64,000 nucleotides of DNA from Hepsetus odoe (taxonomy: Eukaryota > Chordata > Actinopteri > Characiformes > Hepsetidae). Below the pieces are notes generated by a model, which saw nothing but the letters and a program-made list of their open reading frames with translations, did no database searches and was not told the origin of the DNA. The translations under genes were made by a program, and so were the position numbers. Positions 41,200 through 53,494 of the stretch are shown here, one piece after another. The stretch covers positions 2,462,742 through 2,526,741 of the forward strand of contig CM029386.1 of the NCBI GenBank assembly GCA_017165825.1, given 5' to 3'. Position 1 is the stretch's first letter. Every line of letters starts with the position of its first letter.

Positions 41200-44100
41200 T
41201 CCGTGGAATGTACTGGCAGGTCCTTACAAAGCCTGCCTGCCGCGGTCCATTGTCCACAGTCCTGCTGCTTGGTGTGGTTCTTTTGCGAGCACCGCTCCTT
41301 AGCCACCAGCCCTGAACGTGGGCAGCCTCGGACAGGAAAAGGACGTGTTTATGTTACGGAGGGCAGAACAATGGAGTGGTTAATGTTCAGCCCCAGCCAG
41401 CTGCCTGTCCCCAGCAGCCAAAAGAAACATTTCTGTCACTGCAGAGCTCATGGCCTTTGAGCAAAGAGCCATGTCCTGTCCACAGTTTACTTTAGCCCCC
41501 CTCCCGCCAAGCAGGCTTATTATTCATTTGTCCATCTCAAGACCTAGGCCTGTCCTTCATTATCTACTTGGTAAGTACCGTGTTATACTATGGGCCCACA
41601 TGCAGAGGATTCCTTCCAGCACGTGAACTCCTTCCTCAATCTCTTCCAGTCCGATCTGAAGCTGGAATGTCACTGGAATGAGGTGATGTTGATTTTGGAC
41701 AACGTGGAGAAACAGCCTCTTCCACGTAGGAATAGCCAGCACTGGATTAACTCCTGCAGGGCTGAGTCAGGCTTTTTTTCACCCTAGTTATCATGTTATT
41801 GTCCTTATTATGGGGTTCCTCTCAGAAAGACCCTGCAGAACAGCCTTTTCTCTTTTTTGAAGGCCTTTGATAGGGTTCTCATTGATGTTGGCCTCATTGC
41901 TCATATAAGGGAAGCTGTCACTGGAATGAAGGGGTTTTTTGCTGGAATGGGGAAAGTGGGCTAGTACCCAAGAGAAAACTGGCTAGCAAGACCTCAAAGA
42001 CTCGGCCTGTTCAGCTCGTAGGAGCAGGTCAATCGAGGCAACATCAGAATGCGAATAATTACTGAGGAGCCATCAAGGGTTCACAGTATTTTTGTTGAAT
42101 GGTCAAATAATGTTAACTTTACAGTAGAACTATGAAGGTTAGAGTAAATTTTATAGTTTTACTGTTAACTCTGAGAATGTATTTTTTTTCCTGGGGACAG
42201 GTGACAAACACACCACACCTGGTTCGAGTTAGTTTTGGAAACTAAATAGCTACATTTCCCAGTTTCTTGACTATTTATTGACTTGCAAGATGCAAATGTT
42301 GACATTGTCCAAATTTAACAGATCTTGGTAATGACAAAGTGAATGTAGACTAAATTAAGTCAATCGATACATAGATTGATTTGATGTGTCAGCCATTTTG
42401 TTTTGAGATACATAGCTAAGTGGTTCATTTTACTGATGGAAAGATTAATATAAAAATGCAAGTGTAGGCTTGAGGAAACACTGAAGATGTACAAAACCAC
42501 AACCTAATGTTCATGCCAGTCTTGGTGACCGTAAAATAACCAGCGATGCAGTTGAAAGTGGGTTCACATCATTGAAATAAACTAGTTGCTAATTGCAGAG
42601 TTTTTAGCCTAAATCTCTTAGGCTCTCTTGAGGAATGTTGCCCACTTGGCTGCTCTGAGCATTTCTACCAAAGTAAACTCAAACTGACAATGAAAAATGG
42701 ACAACTACATGCAGAGTCATAAACATGAGTTTATGAGCCATAAAATGCATGGAATTGGGGTGGAAAATTGTATCAAGGGAGCCGTTCCCTTTTCACAGGA
42801 GATCGTTGTTGCTTACAGATTTACAATAGGTTATGAATCAGGGACTGAGGCGAGGGTGAACCTGGGCCCGATGCTTTCAGAACGGCTTTCTGTAGGCCGG
42901 TGTGACTCAGAACTCACAGGAAATGGGAAACTTTTGGGAAAATCAAGACATCACCATCATGTGGCAGGCACATTTCCTCTTAGCCGAGGCCTGCGGACTG
43001 ATATAAAGGACCATCGGGGGAGAAAAAGTGGGGGTGAACACGGGGCAATGGAGGGGGGAGAAGGCCCAGTCATCTATCAAACAGGGTGGAGAAAGCAAAG
43101 GGAGGAAGAGATTGGAGAGTGTTTTTACTCTGAGGGAGAGCCATAGATCATTTCGGACCTGTCACAGAGGAGTCAGTTAAAATATACTAGAGGACAAAGC
43201 TGGAGGATTCCTTTAAAGGCCCACCATAACTCAGCCTGAGGAAGACCAAGCTCAGGGCTACTTCTTGACTGGCCCAGAGGATTAGCTTTTACAGCCATTT
43301 ATACATAGGCCTCTACACATTACCAAAAGCAAAGACAAATCTGTTGCAAGCTGGAAAGCTGAAGCAGTATCAGTTTACTCTTTGTTTTATGTTCTGTTCC
43401 CAGACCAGCCTTTCACGAATGTCATACACAGCCAGAATATCACCGTTTACCAGTGATGGAAATTAAGATACCTATTTAAAGGGGCTCTGGCAAAAAAATT
43501 GAATAATAAACCTATCAATCAATCTGTTGCAACCATGTCTACTTTTATCCTACAGTGCATCCATGAACCTGTATAGGGAGATTTTTCAGTTTAAAGATCT
43601 GGAAAATCCCCTCCTGATGATGTATCTTGAAGGTAGTAATGCCGTGAGGACTTCGGGGGCGGAAGGGATGGAATGATTTTTCCTGCTAGACAGTGAACGC
43701 AGAAGGAAGTCCTACAGATGATGTTTCTGTTAAGAAACTGACGTTCACGCCAGCATTTATTAGCCTCAGCTGTCAGTGAGGGAACAGTGATGGACAAAGC
43801 CAGCAAAAGGATGAAAAAAGTCATAAAATCTGATTGTTAACCGAAACTGATGTTACAAAACACATACATAACACATGACATAAATTATGACATTTTTTAT
43901 TAAAATTTTGATGTGATCCCTGCAATGCTGACTCCATGTCTTTAAATGCTCCTTTACAAAGATTATGTCTAGATAATTCACTCAGATGCTATTACTTTCT
44001 CATCTTATCTGTCTTGTCTTTGAGTTATCGATCAATCAGCTTAGGCTAATTGATTGCCTATGCTAACTCTTTAGCATTAGCTAACTAGCCACTCATAAAA

Positions 44101-44575
44101 CAGCAAAAAAGACTGTAATACTATTAATAAGGAAAAAATATTTTCGAAAAAGAGATTTAGGTGTTTTTTTCTAATCTAATAATCTAAGATTATTAACAGG
44201 AAGGCTACAAGAGCTACTTAGCTAGTTAGCTTGCTTTGTAATTGCTACCTCAGGAGTTGTGAAAAGCAGGCCTTTTTCAGGCCTACCTTCAATGATAGCA
44301 TAAACTAGCTAGCTACCAGATGAATAAAGCAATTAAAAATGGAAAAAATAGTTTTTCTTTCTTTCTTGCACTAAACAAAATTTATAAAAAAAAAAGTAAA
44401 AAACAAACAAACAAAAAAAAAACAATAAAGTTAGTTTGCTCTGTTTCTCAGGGGGAAGTGGTGAAAATTGGGGTTGTGTTTTTACTCAAATGCATATCAA
44501 AAATGTTAAAACAGCTCAAATGAATGTTAAATCAGAATTCGCTTATATAGCTAACTAGCCACGTTAGCTACTTTC
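41200..44575. other. Intergenic, no gene recognised
   Basis: Holds the longest ORF of the desert (42697-43146, 149 codons), which shows no family signature and has no splice context. CTAGCTAGC-like words near 44210-44320 and A-rich runs near 44380-44425 are low complexity. Confidence 0.45.
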
Positions 44576-44579
44576 AGAC

Positions 44580-44762
44580 CAGTAAGTTGCCCTGAGGTAC
44601 CCTTGAGCAAGGTACCGTCCCTGTCACTGCTCCCCGGGCGCTTTCAATAGCCCTCGCCGCACGTATGTGTGTGGTTAAAATGCAGAGGTGTTATTTCATT
44701 GTTGTGCACTGTGTGCTGTGCCTTGGTTCAATGACCAGAATAGTCACTTTCACTTCACTTTC
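44580..44762 (+). mobile_element. SINE family A, 5' truncated
   Basis: Starts within the body (GTTGCCCTGAGGTACCCTTG) and runs to the (TTTCAC)n-like tail. The tRNA head is missing. Confidence 0.85.
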
Positions 44763-45790
44763 ATAGAAATTCTACCATCACAGAGGAAAGCGTACTTGAA
44801 TACTGGGCAGTGATTTATTTTCGCTGTGTGCAGGCTGTTCAAAGCCCATGACGGCAGTTTTCCTGCTTGTATTTGAGTCAAGCACAGGAAAAAACAACTT
44901 TTTATCCTCATGGCACATCCAATACTTGTTTTGATCCACGGTGGCGCGCAAGACGCAATATCCTGAACATTTTAAGGGACACTGTAATGACTTGCAAAGG
45001 AAGGGGGGAAAAAAAAACACAAAGCAAAAGACAAAACGCTCTCTCACACTGACTCACTCGCACAAGCTGCCTTTGGCTGCGGTCTTCAAAGCTACCTTCC
45101 TCCCCCTCCGTTTTTTTTCCTCTCTTCGGCATGTCTCTCAGCGCTGTATATCACCCTGATCACGGTGAAGTGACAGCGAAAGTGGAGGAAAGATTAAGGG
45201 CTTGCGCACCCAGGAATGTTAAGTGTGGTTTAAGCATGTGTGCGGAGTATGGGCTCCGGCACCATCAAGGCCAAACGGTTTGGAAACAATTAAAGTAATG
45301 GAAGAGGAAAAGGGGGAACGCCTCCCGGCAAAGACCCCCTCCCCCCCCTTCCCTCCACCACCACCAACAACAGCCTTCTCCACTAACTCCCCAACCCCCA
45401 ACACACCCCCTGAACCGCTCCCACAAAAATGACTTATGGCCCCTCGGAGCACCGTCTTCACCTTCCTCCATCACTAGTCCATCTAATTCCTCACTCTGAA
45501 ACTTTGTCATTACGAGCCTGGCTTATTTCTTGGCTCTGCTGGGGAAGATCGAGTGCGAGTTGGCTTTGGCCACTTCGTCTTCAACAGAAGACCCCGGCCA
45601 CAGTGAACTTACAGAGCCCGGGGGTTAAAAGCACGATTAAATCCTCGCTGTCATATTTATGTGCAGCACCTCTAGACGTATGGTCCCATTTTTTAAGGGT
45701 GCAGCAAAGCCAGAGGGTCCAGGAAGGCAAAGTCCAAACAGCAGAACTTCCTGAGGCCGTCAGGAGTGTGATGGCTTCCTCACACCCACC
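44763..45790. other. Intergenic, no gene recognised
   Basis: Includes a C-rich low-complexity run at about 45335-45425. No coding or RNA signal was found. Confidence 0.45.
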
Positions 45791-45792
45791 CA

Positions 45793-45930
45793 CGCTCTTA
45801 AAAATAAAGGTACCCAAAAAGGGATCTTTGAAGTCATGCCATGGATGAGGAACAGGGCTCCCAGAGGAATCCTCCAACAGATGGATCTTTAAAGAAGCAA
45901 ATATACCAAGGACTGCTTGGGACCCTTTTA
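45793..45930. repeat. Possible MITE fragment (TTAAAAATAAAGGT type)
   Basis: CTCTTAAAAATAAAGGTACC, AAAAAGGGATCTTTGAAGTC and AGATGGATCTTTAAAGAAGC follow the pattern of a common fish MITE in which AAAGGTTCTTTAAAGG-like words repeat in both orientations. Confidence 0.5.
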
Positions 45931-46707
45931 TTTTCTAGGTGTGCAGCCCGCTCTTTGTACGAACGCTCTCATCTTTGAGCCACCAGATGTGTTGTTGTCT
46001 GCTGTCTGCTTGGCACCAGCAAGCCTTCTGCTCCAGGCTATGGACTTTCCCTTCTGCTAAGCTGAAATGACATGACATCTCAGTCTGGAAGCCTCTTTTC
46101 ACGTTTGGGAATATCCGCGCCTGCGTATTTCAGCCTTTTGTGTGGCCTTCATGGCACTGGCATTTCACAAAAAAGAGCTCAAGACACGACGACCTGAAAG
46201 CCGTCTTTTAAGCGGTTTTATACTACGTTCGAACGAAACAATTAGAGGTCCGGGCCCATGAAGCTTCATGGGGCTGAACCCTGACCCCCCCCGCTAACCT
46301 ACAAGGCCCAGTAACAAAACGGGGATTAGCAACCAGCTGATTGCTTTCTGTTGCCGACCACTACGGGGAGTGACCAGAGTGAAGGAGATTAATTTCTAAA
46401 GAGGGAGAAAGGAACGTGGAAGAGAAAGGAGCTGAAGAATAGTAAAGGGCAGCTGCTTATAAAAGCCCAGGGACCTAATAGCATGTGCATTCACGTTTAA
46501 TATGCTCTAGAGCTTTCTGGGGAAGGGGGTTTAATGAAGCATGCTGTTGTTGATGTTGTTGTTATTGATGTTTACCGAAGAAAAGAAAAGACAAAAGCAT
46601 ACATCATTTAGAAGGACCAAGTAAAGGAATGGGTCAGTGCAAACACTAGATGTCAATAAGCACCCAACTTCCAACTTCTCTGAAGTCTTCTTCTACTCCG
46701 ACCTCAT

Positions 46708-46986
46708 CCAACTCTTTGTTCAGGTGGAGCAGACTCGTGGGTGTGGTTTAGGACATGCTGTCAGCTATTTGAACCAAAATTTAGTGCTACAGGCAGGACA
46801 CGTTTGGAGAGGATAGTTCATAGGTCAGATGCAGATCAGCTCTTCTGCTCTTAAAGTGGTTTGTGTGGTGAAAATGCTTCCCCTGGTTCACCTCCATGGT
46901 GTTTCCTTTATGTTAATGGCTGACAGTAAGTCCTACTCTGTCCTAAACCACATCTAACATCTGCTTCACCTCAATGAAGAGCTGGA
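46708..46986. mobile_element. Palindromic MITE-like repeat, copy 1
   Basis: The left part has CAGGTGGAGCAG and GTGTGGTTTAGGACATGCTG. The right part, reversed, has GAGGTGAAGCAGATGTTAGA and TGTGGTTTAGGACAGAGTAG. The two halves are thus inverse copies around a centre near 46840. There is no ORF. A second copy is at 48614-48865. Confidence 0.6.
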
Positions 46987-46989
46987 TTA

Positions 46990-48610
46990 GGTTTGAGCGG
47001 GAGAGACATTTTGAGGATGTGTTTACATCCAAAGATTTGGGTGATGATTGAAATCTTAAGTAAAATTATAAACCTTAAAGGTCTAAAATAAAGATGACTC
47101 CAGATGCATTCTGGGTAATCAAAACATTTGGCCACAGTGTGAATGCATTTTTCTGAACATATCAGGTTTTTCCCGACAACTACGACACACACCTTCACAC
47201 TTCAATGTGTCTTCACAAAGACGGACGACACAAGGCGAGGCAGAAGGCATCTTGCCGAGAAACAGGTGAGGACCGAACACACAGCTTTGGGGCACACCCC
47301 GCCGCTTTCTCTCTTCCACCTCCTTTCTTCACTCCTGAGCCAACTGGGTCGTCTGCTGTCACTCGTGCCGTAAATCGCTTTCTCTCGGCAGCAGGTTTCA
47401 CACCCTGAGAAACGCAGCACTAATTGGCAATGTGGGAACAACCAAAGAGCCTGACAACCTCAAACATTTGCTCTCCCAAACGCCGCCTTTCCTTTTGTTT
47501 GCTGCAGTTTGTTAATTAAATTAGTAGCGAGAGAGAAGTGCAACATGGCCCCAGCCGTTAAAGGCGTCAGAACTCAGATCAGCTTTGCAGACATCTGTTG
47601 TGAATGATCGCTGTAGATTTTTCCATTTTCTTCCACTGAAGCTTTTTTTTTTTTTTTTTACAGCACTTCATATGTGGAACGTAGCAAGTTGACATTTCTC
47701 TGTTGTGACAGGTAGTGGGGAGGGAGTGGAGACGTTTGCTGCAGGCGGCAGCCGAACTTGAACAGAGGCCTATATATATTTATACCCATATAGAGTCATA
47801 TGTATCCTGTATATTGGCCTCTGCAGAGATCGCTACCATCCCACAAGGTATCGTCTCACGTCTATAGAGATTAGAGCTCCGTTAACAAGGACACATGTCA
47901 CAGTGGAGCAGGGAACTGAAAGTTAAACCTTTGGCACCCCAGCATATTTGTGTTAGGAACCAGCGCTGAGCCCGAGCAAGAGGATACACTTACATTCACA
48001 AGGAGGCCGGGAGGTTGATGGCCAAATTAACCCACCCCAGCTTGCTGTAGGCTATCGCTGATTATCGCCAGGCCGAATAACGAGCAAAGCGGTCTCCTGG
48101 GCGAACTCCAGATCCTAATCACATTTTTCCCAGACGTTCGAGACAGGTCGTGATGGTGGGTCGGGTTAACTAGCGTACAGGGACCCTTTTGATTTTAATG
48201 GCTTTCTACTTCAGAGGAGCAAACCCGTCCTGAACATCTGCGTGACAGTCCCTCACGCTTGCAGCAAAACAGAACAAAATGGATGGGTTCCTCCTCGTCA
48301 GGCTCATCTTCTTCAGTCATCACTTTCCCGTCCTCAATCATCATCAGCACTCGAGTGAGCATGATTTAATAGTGGCCTGATGAATGTCGCTGACCTCCAG
48401 TGACTTGGCTGCTCTTGGAAAGTTGAGAGGAGTTAAATATTTTTTCTTTTTTTATCAATCGTTCCTTAGTTCTGGTATTAAAGGAATAAAATAAATCTGA
48501 TACGCATACTTTTCCACATGTGCATCAGCCAAGATGTTGTGTTTTATGGTTTATTTTTATGAGGCTTATATTGCTAAGACAAGTCAATGGTCACATGAAT
48601 CCTTTCTTCT
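46990..48610. other. Intergenic, no gene recognised
   Basis: Contains a T run at 47644-47659 and a GC-richer unique island at about 47930-48190. No coding signal was found. Confidence 0.4.
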
Positions 48611-48613
48611 CCA

Positions 48614-48865
48614 ACTACTCTTCATCAAGGTGAAGCAGGCTTGCATCTGTGGTTTAGGACACAGTAAGACTTTCTTTCAGCTATAAATATGAAATAAACT
48701 TCAGCAGCTATTTTAAACAACACTTTAGCTGGTGGAGACAGAGGTTGTCCCAAAATCTGATTCTGGAAAGATGCTACTGCTTGGTTCACTTTTATGGCTA
48801 TTGATAAGTCACGGTGCATCCCAACTGCATCCAAAAATCTGCCCCACCTTGATAAATAGCTGGAG
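48614..48865. mobile_element. Palindromic MITE-like repeat, copy 2
   Basis: Starts CAACTACTCTTCATCAAGGT and continues GAAGCAGGCTTGCATCTGTG and GTTTAGGACACAGTAAGAC, close to the inverse of the right half of copy 1. It ends CCACCTTGATAAATAGCTGG, the inverse of its own start. Confidence 0.6.
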
Positions 48866-48869
48866 AGCT

Positions 48870-51685
48870 TTGGAAGAAAGTGTTTGAAGCTCGTAGCTCA
48901 AGCTCCAAAAGAAGCAAAATTTGGACTCTTGAGATGCCTTAACTGATCAACCACATCTGGTGGCAAGTTGTGTACATTGGATATTTCACTGAACCATTTC
49001 TTTATAAACCTCTGAAGTGGATCTGGAGTAGAAACTACAAAACAAGTCAACGTTGCAGTTTGACTTTTGACTCCAAGCAGCATGTGCTCCAAGTTTAAAG
49101 TCATGAAACAAGCTCATTTGAACACTGGAGGAGGACAAACTTGGCAAGGCTTCAAGGCTGGCCATCTTTGAGAAGGAAATGACACTTTCCACCACTTTCC
49201 ACCCATCCCCGGTTCCTCGGGAGGACATGCGAGATCTACCACGAAAGTGACACTTCAGTAAGCTTGAGGCCATATGGGCGCCCTGTTGCAACAAGCATGC
49301 AATTAATCCTGAATTAGTTCAGCCAATCTGCCACACTCTGCAGTCTGATGGAGGCTCTGTGTGGAGCATGGTGCTTGTGTGTGTAATGTGTATGTGTGTT
49401 TGAGTGTGTACGTGTTCCTGAGCACGTGTGTCTGCGAGTGTGTGTGAGGGTTTCCAGGAAACGTCAGTGCATCCGTTCCACATTTGCTTGACATCAGGCC
49501 CATCATTCTAACTCCTCATCCCTCTGGATGGCATGGCACAATGGTGAATAATTCAGACTGGAGGGATGTGATGGAGAATATGAGGGTGGCCCTGGGTAAA
49601 TGGGTAACCAGGCAGGAACAGTCTGCATCAGCTATGGCCGAGCCAGTCCAGGTTGTCCCACCAATGCATAGACAAATTTAAAAAATACTGATAAAAAATT
49701 GTTCATTCATTAATTATAAATCCATTCTTTATATAATAAAATAAACTATATAATTAATAAATAATAATTAATCATGACGGCCACAATGACAATCTGTCTG
49801 TCTGCATGACTTCATTTTTATATTATATGGTAAAATTATTTAGAAGTTTAAATAAGTACTTCTTCCTTATTTTTAGATTGAACACACATGTTTAATTCAA
49901 CATTTTATATTATGAAATGCCTTAATTCATGTTTTGATCGGTCTGTCTGTCTTTCTGTCTAATCTGTAATCTGTATACATTTTGCTCTTTGAATCTGGGA
50001 TAGCAAAATCTGAAAAAAACTGCACACACACACACACACTGAGCTAATCCTGCAGGTTTGTTTAATCTCCAAATAATCTGCTTGAATATAGAAGCCCTGT
50101 TTGACTTTAATGCTATTTTACCCTTTAAAGTGGGAAGCGACGCAGTCTTCCATATTTAAACTATATATATATATCTGTGGTTATAAGATATTTACAGCAT
50201 GTATAAATCTATAATTCACGCGTCATGGAATTCACTCTTTTCCTGAAACCGATGCCAAACTGCAACCCAACCAAAGGTTTAAATAAACAGAGCTAAACTT
50301 CACCCTTTAAAGCAGAGCATGTTGAAGGGAAATCCAGCGAGAAACCATATAAAGGCAAGAAATGTGAACATCAGAGGTGCTGAGACAACTGGAACACTTT
50401 TTCGAAGAGTCGGAATTAAAAACAAATCACCCTCCATTAAAAAACGGTCCATTCAGAACAGAACAGGACGTTTCCCGCCCTACCCGAGTGGACGTCCATG
50501 TTTGCTTTGGGCCGGTTCACGTCCGAGAGCCCCGCTTGTCGTCGTTTGGTGAAGTCTGATGTGTGACTGTGCTGCAGTGGTATGCTCTGAGACATATTCG
50601 AGAATAATCTCAGCAGCCATCAGTGCACACGTTCGCCTGTGGAGCTTCATGACAGAACTTACTCAACTCCACGAATCAGGAGCTCTGACAAACACACAGC
50701 CCACTGAGCGTGAAAGGCCTTCGGGATTGGGGCTTAGCCTTCAATGGGGATTGGCGTAAGCAGTTGTTGATTGAGATTAGCACGGTCTCCTGTGGACAAT
50801 ACACCTTTAAGTGTGGCGTTAACCCCTTAAACCTTTAGGCCTTTTATGTGCGCCCTCACTTTAATAGACCTCTGAAGTCTGCATTTACGCGGAAATAAGA
50901 AGTCTGGATGTTTTTTGGAAGCCCCGTGTTCACACCCAGAGCAAAACTTAATTCCGATGCTGATGCGCCTTGTTCGTGACCATCTCTGAAATAAAAGCTC
51001 GGAAATACAAGGTTGTCATTGCCTATAAAGCTGCAGCCTTAAGAAAAGCAGCGCAAATTTTGAGTGGAGCTCCCCGATGTTTTGCCTTGTGTTAATTTTC
51101 CCTCGATTGTCACTGAACTCTCAGAATTATGGGCTTTTCAAAGTTTGTTAAATACTAAAATATTGCTTCATATAATCACCGCAGTGCATTGAATGGACTT
51201 CATGAGGCTGCTGATGTCAACAAAATACCCCATGCCATTCAACAAATGTGCAAATACATCTGTTTGGTGGTTTTACTCTACAATCTGAGCAGCTGTTTAT
51301 TAGCGTCGTTGTTTAACAGCAGACTCATGATCTTGTGACCCCTTATTTTATGACTCTGTGTGGCTTTTTACTTTTTACAACCTGTTTTTTCATACCATCT
51401 GGTAATGTTCATTGTTATTTTTTATTTGCTGGTGGTGGTTTTCCAAAAGCTGCCTTTTTTCGCCATAGGAAAAAATACCACAGCTCCTTATATGGGCATG
51501 AGGTCGACTGCGGGCACACATCTTTACAGCAATGCTCAGACTATGGTTGCTTTTCCTTGCACCTTTTTTGCAGAGTGCTTGGTAAAATTGCAGGGGCAAA
51601 CCTCAAAGCAGTTTCAGGACTCTGTGTTTTCTTCCAGTAATCTTTATAATCCTTGATTGCACAGCTTATAAAATTTTATATTCCA
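48870..51685. other. Intergenic, no gene recognised
   Basis: Imperfect TG words at about 49375-49450, AT-rich sequence at 49680-50000, and a unique GC-richer part at about 50440-50760. No coding signal beyond short chance ORFs. Confidence 0.4.
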
Positions 51686-51689
51686 CAGT

Positions 51690-51770
51690 TTGCCCTAGGA
51701 ATGCTGGAATAGTCTCCAGTGCCAACTTGGTTAGGATCAGCGACTCAGAAGATGGATAGATGGGTAAAAA
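51690..51770 (-). repeat. Fragment of a dispersed fish repeat, reversed
   Basis: GCTGGAATAGTCTCCAGTGC, GGTTAGGATCAGCGACTCAG and AAGATGGATAGATGGG resemble, in reverse, the repeat at 16705-16815. Confidence 0.4.
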
Positions 51771-52765
51771 AAATGTCACTCCATCTTGTACCAACTAATC
51801 TCGTTGTCATCGTCCAGTGGCATGTAATTTATGTCAAATGTTGTAGCTTTTCAGTTGTTCTAGACTTGGTTTGATAAAGTCAGAGAATTGCATTTTGTTC
51901 ATAGCCAATAGGGTCTAGTTTAGTTTAGTTCAGTAATTTTGTAAACTTTGACCCTTAAACAGGGTTGCCTTGAGACGTAGGCTGACCGATGTAATCTGCA
52001 TGCGAAAACCTTCTGGCAAAAGAATAATCTATGCCCCATCCCTTCCACACAGGCCACATTTTATTTTGTTTTTTCCTTCTAATATGTTTATTTTGCAAAT
52101 AAATCCAAACTGTGCATTAACTAGTTCAGATGTGTGCCTCTGGGGAGCGTACTTATTTACACTTTACAAACATGTCATTAAACCAGGGATGCCCAAACTT
52201 TTGCACACGACTGGAAGTCTTTAGATTAATAATAGAACACTAAGCCTTGGGGCCAGGCAGAAAGAGAGGGAGCGAAAGGCAAAAAAGGGGTGGAGGAGGG
52301 GAAAAAAAAAGCTTTTCTCTTTAACTCTGTGTGAAAGATAATTTCCTGTGACTGGCTTTGCCAGGGTGGGGGGGAGGAGACGGCCTGTACCAGGATGACA
52401 TCATCACTCAACCGCGCTTTTGTGTCCCGAAGCCCTGAAGTAGGTGGACGCAGTCACCGAACATCACCTTTATAGCTTTAGCCTCTCAGATAAGCAGCCA
52501 AAGAAGGGCATGCGAGCGATACGAACACCTCTGCCATAGTTGCGAATTCTGTTTACTAGTGAGGAGCCACTCACTGTTCACAAAAATATGATCCAAAACT
52601 GAAGGTCTGGAGGACCTTAAAGACCTCCATCAACAGATCGGCTTCAGTTTCTGCAGTTTCTGGCTTCAGTTTCAAGAAAGACATACAAGGTTTCTGATCA
52701 AGTGGACAGGTTGTGTACCAACAAACACCGGGTACAGATACAGGAAGTAACAAGCACAAAAACTT

Positions 52766-53015
52766 CATCCATCCATTTTCTGCCGCTTGTCCCAAACGCG
52801 GTCGCGGGGAGTGCTGGTGTCCAACCCAGCGCACACAGGGTGAGGATGGGGGACGCACCCAGGACAGGTCGCCAGCCCATCGCAGGGAGGAGCGGGACGG
52901 GGACGGTACCTTGCTCAAGGGTACCTCAGGGCAGCCTATTGGGAAAGGGTTCGAACCCCCGATCCTCCGATCATGTGGCCGACACCCTAACCACTAGACC
53001 ACCACTGCCCCGCAC
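52766..53015 (-). mobile_element. Composite repeat: SINE family A head joined to another repeat
   Basis: On the minus strand, from 53015 to about 52895 it is a good family A head (A box TGGTCTAGTGGTTAGGGTG, B box GGTTCGAACCC, then the GGTACCTTGCTCAAGGGTAC block). Beyond that the normal SINE body is replaced by a different repeat (plus strand: GACAGGTCGCCAGCCCATCG, CATCCATTTTCTGCCGCTTG). The second part resembles the relic at 16705-16815. Confidence 0.7.
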
Positions 53016-53359
53016 AAAAACTTAAAACTTTCAGACATCTCCTCTGGACTAAAACATAGAGAAAGGATGTCCCTCTGTGTATCCATCTGTACAGGACAGA
53101 TCGAAGGAGATGTAAGAGAGAAGACAGGGAGAGTGGACGGTGGAGAAAAGGAGTGTGTTGAGGGTGTGTCCGTGACGGGAGAACTAGTAGAGACATGGAT
53201 GAAAGTGAAGCAGTTAAGTTAATGTTGATTATTTTCAGTAGATTGTTTTTATTGGAGTTGAAATTCGAGGCTTTAATAGTCTTTAATTCTATTAATATGG
53301 AGTGAGATTCAGTTCACTTTCAGCACAAACAGACACTACAGACGTCCTTCAGAGGAGAC

Positions 53360-53490
53360 ACGTCTCACTTTACACTCTGAGTACATTCCTGTACTTTTTA
53401 CTTTACACTCTCAGGACATTCCTGTACTTTTTACTTTACACTCTCAGTACATTCCTGTACTTTTTACTTTCTACTCTCAGTACATTCATG
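53360..53490. repeat. Minisatellite, about 31-bp unit, about 4 copies
   Basis: The unit contains TTTACACTCTCAGTACATTC and CTGTACTTTTTAC. It reads open in one frame (YTLSTFLYFLL) by virtue of the repeat, which is not evidence of a gene. Confidence 0.9.
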
Positions 53491-53494
53491 AAGC

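Noticed and set aside
42697..43146. 149-codon ORF in the gene desert
   Set aside because: No known motif, no splice or promoter context, odd composition. It is about the length expected by chance in 25 kb of six-frame sequence.
45429..45848. 139-codon ORF
   Set aside because: Runs into a MITE-like repeat at its 3' end and has no family signature.
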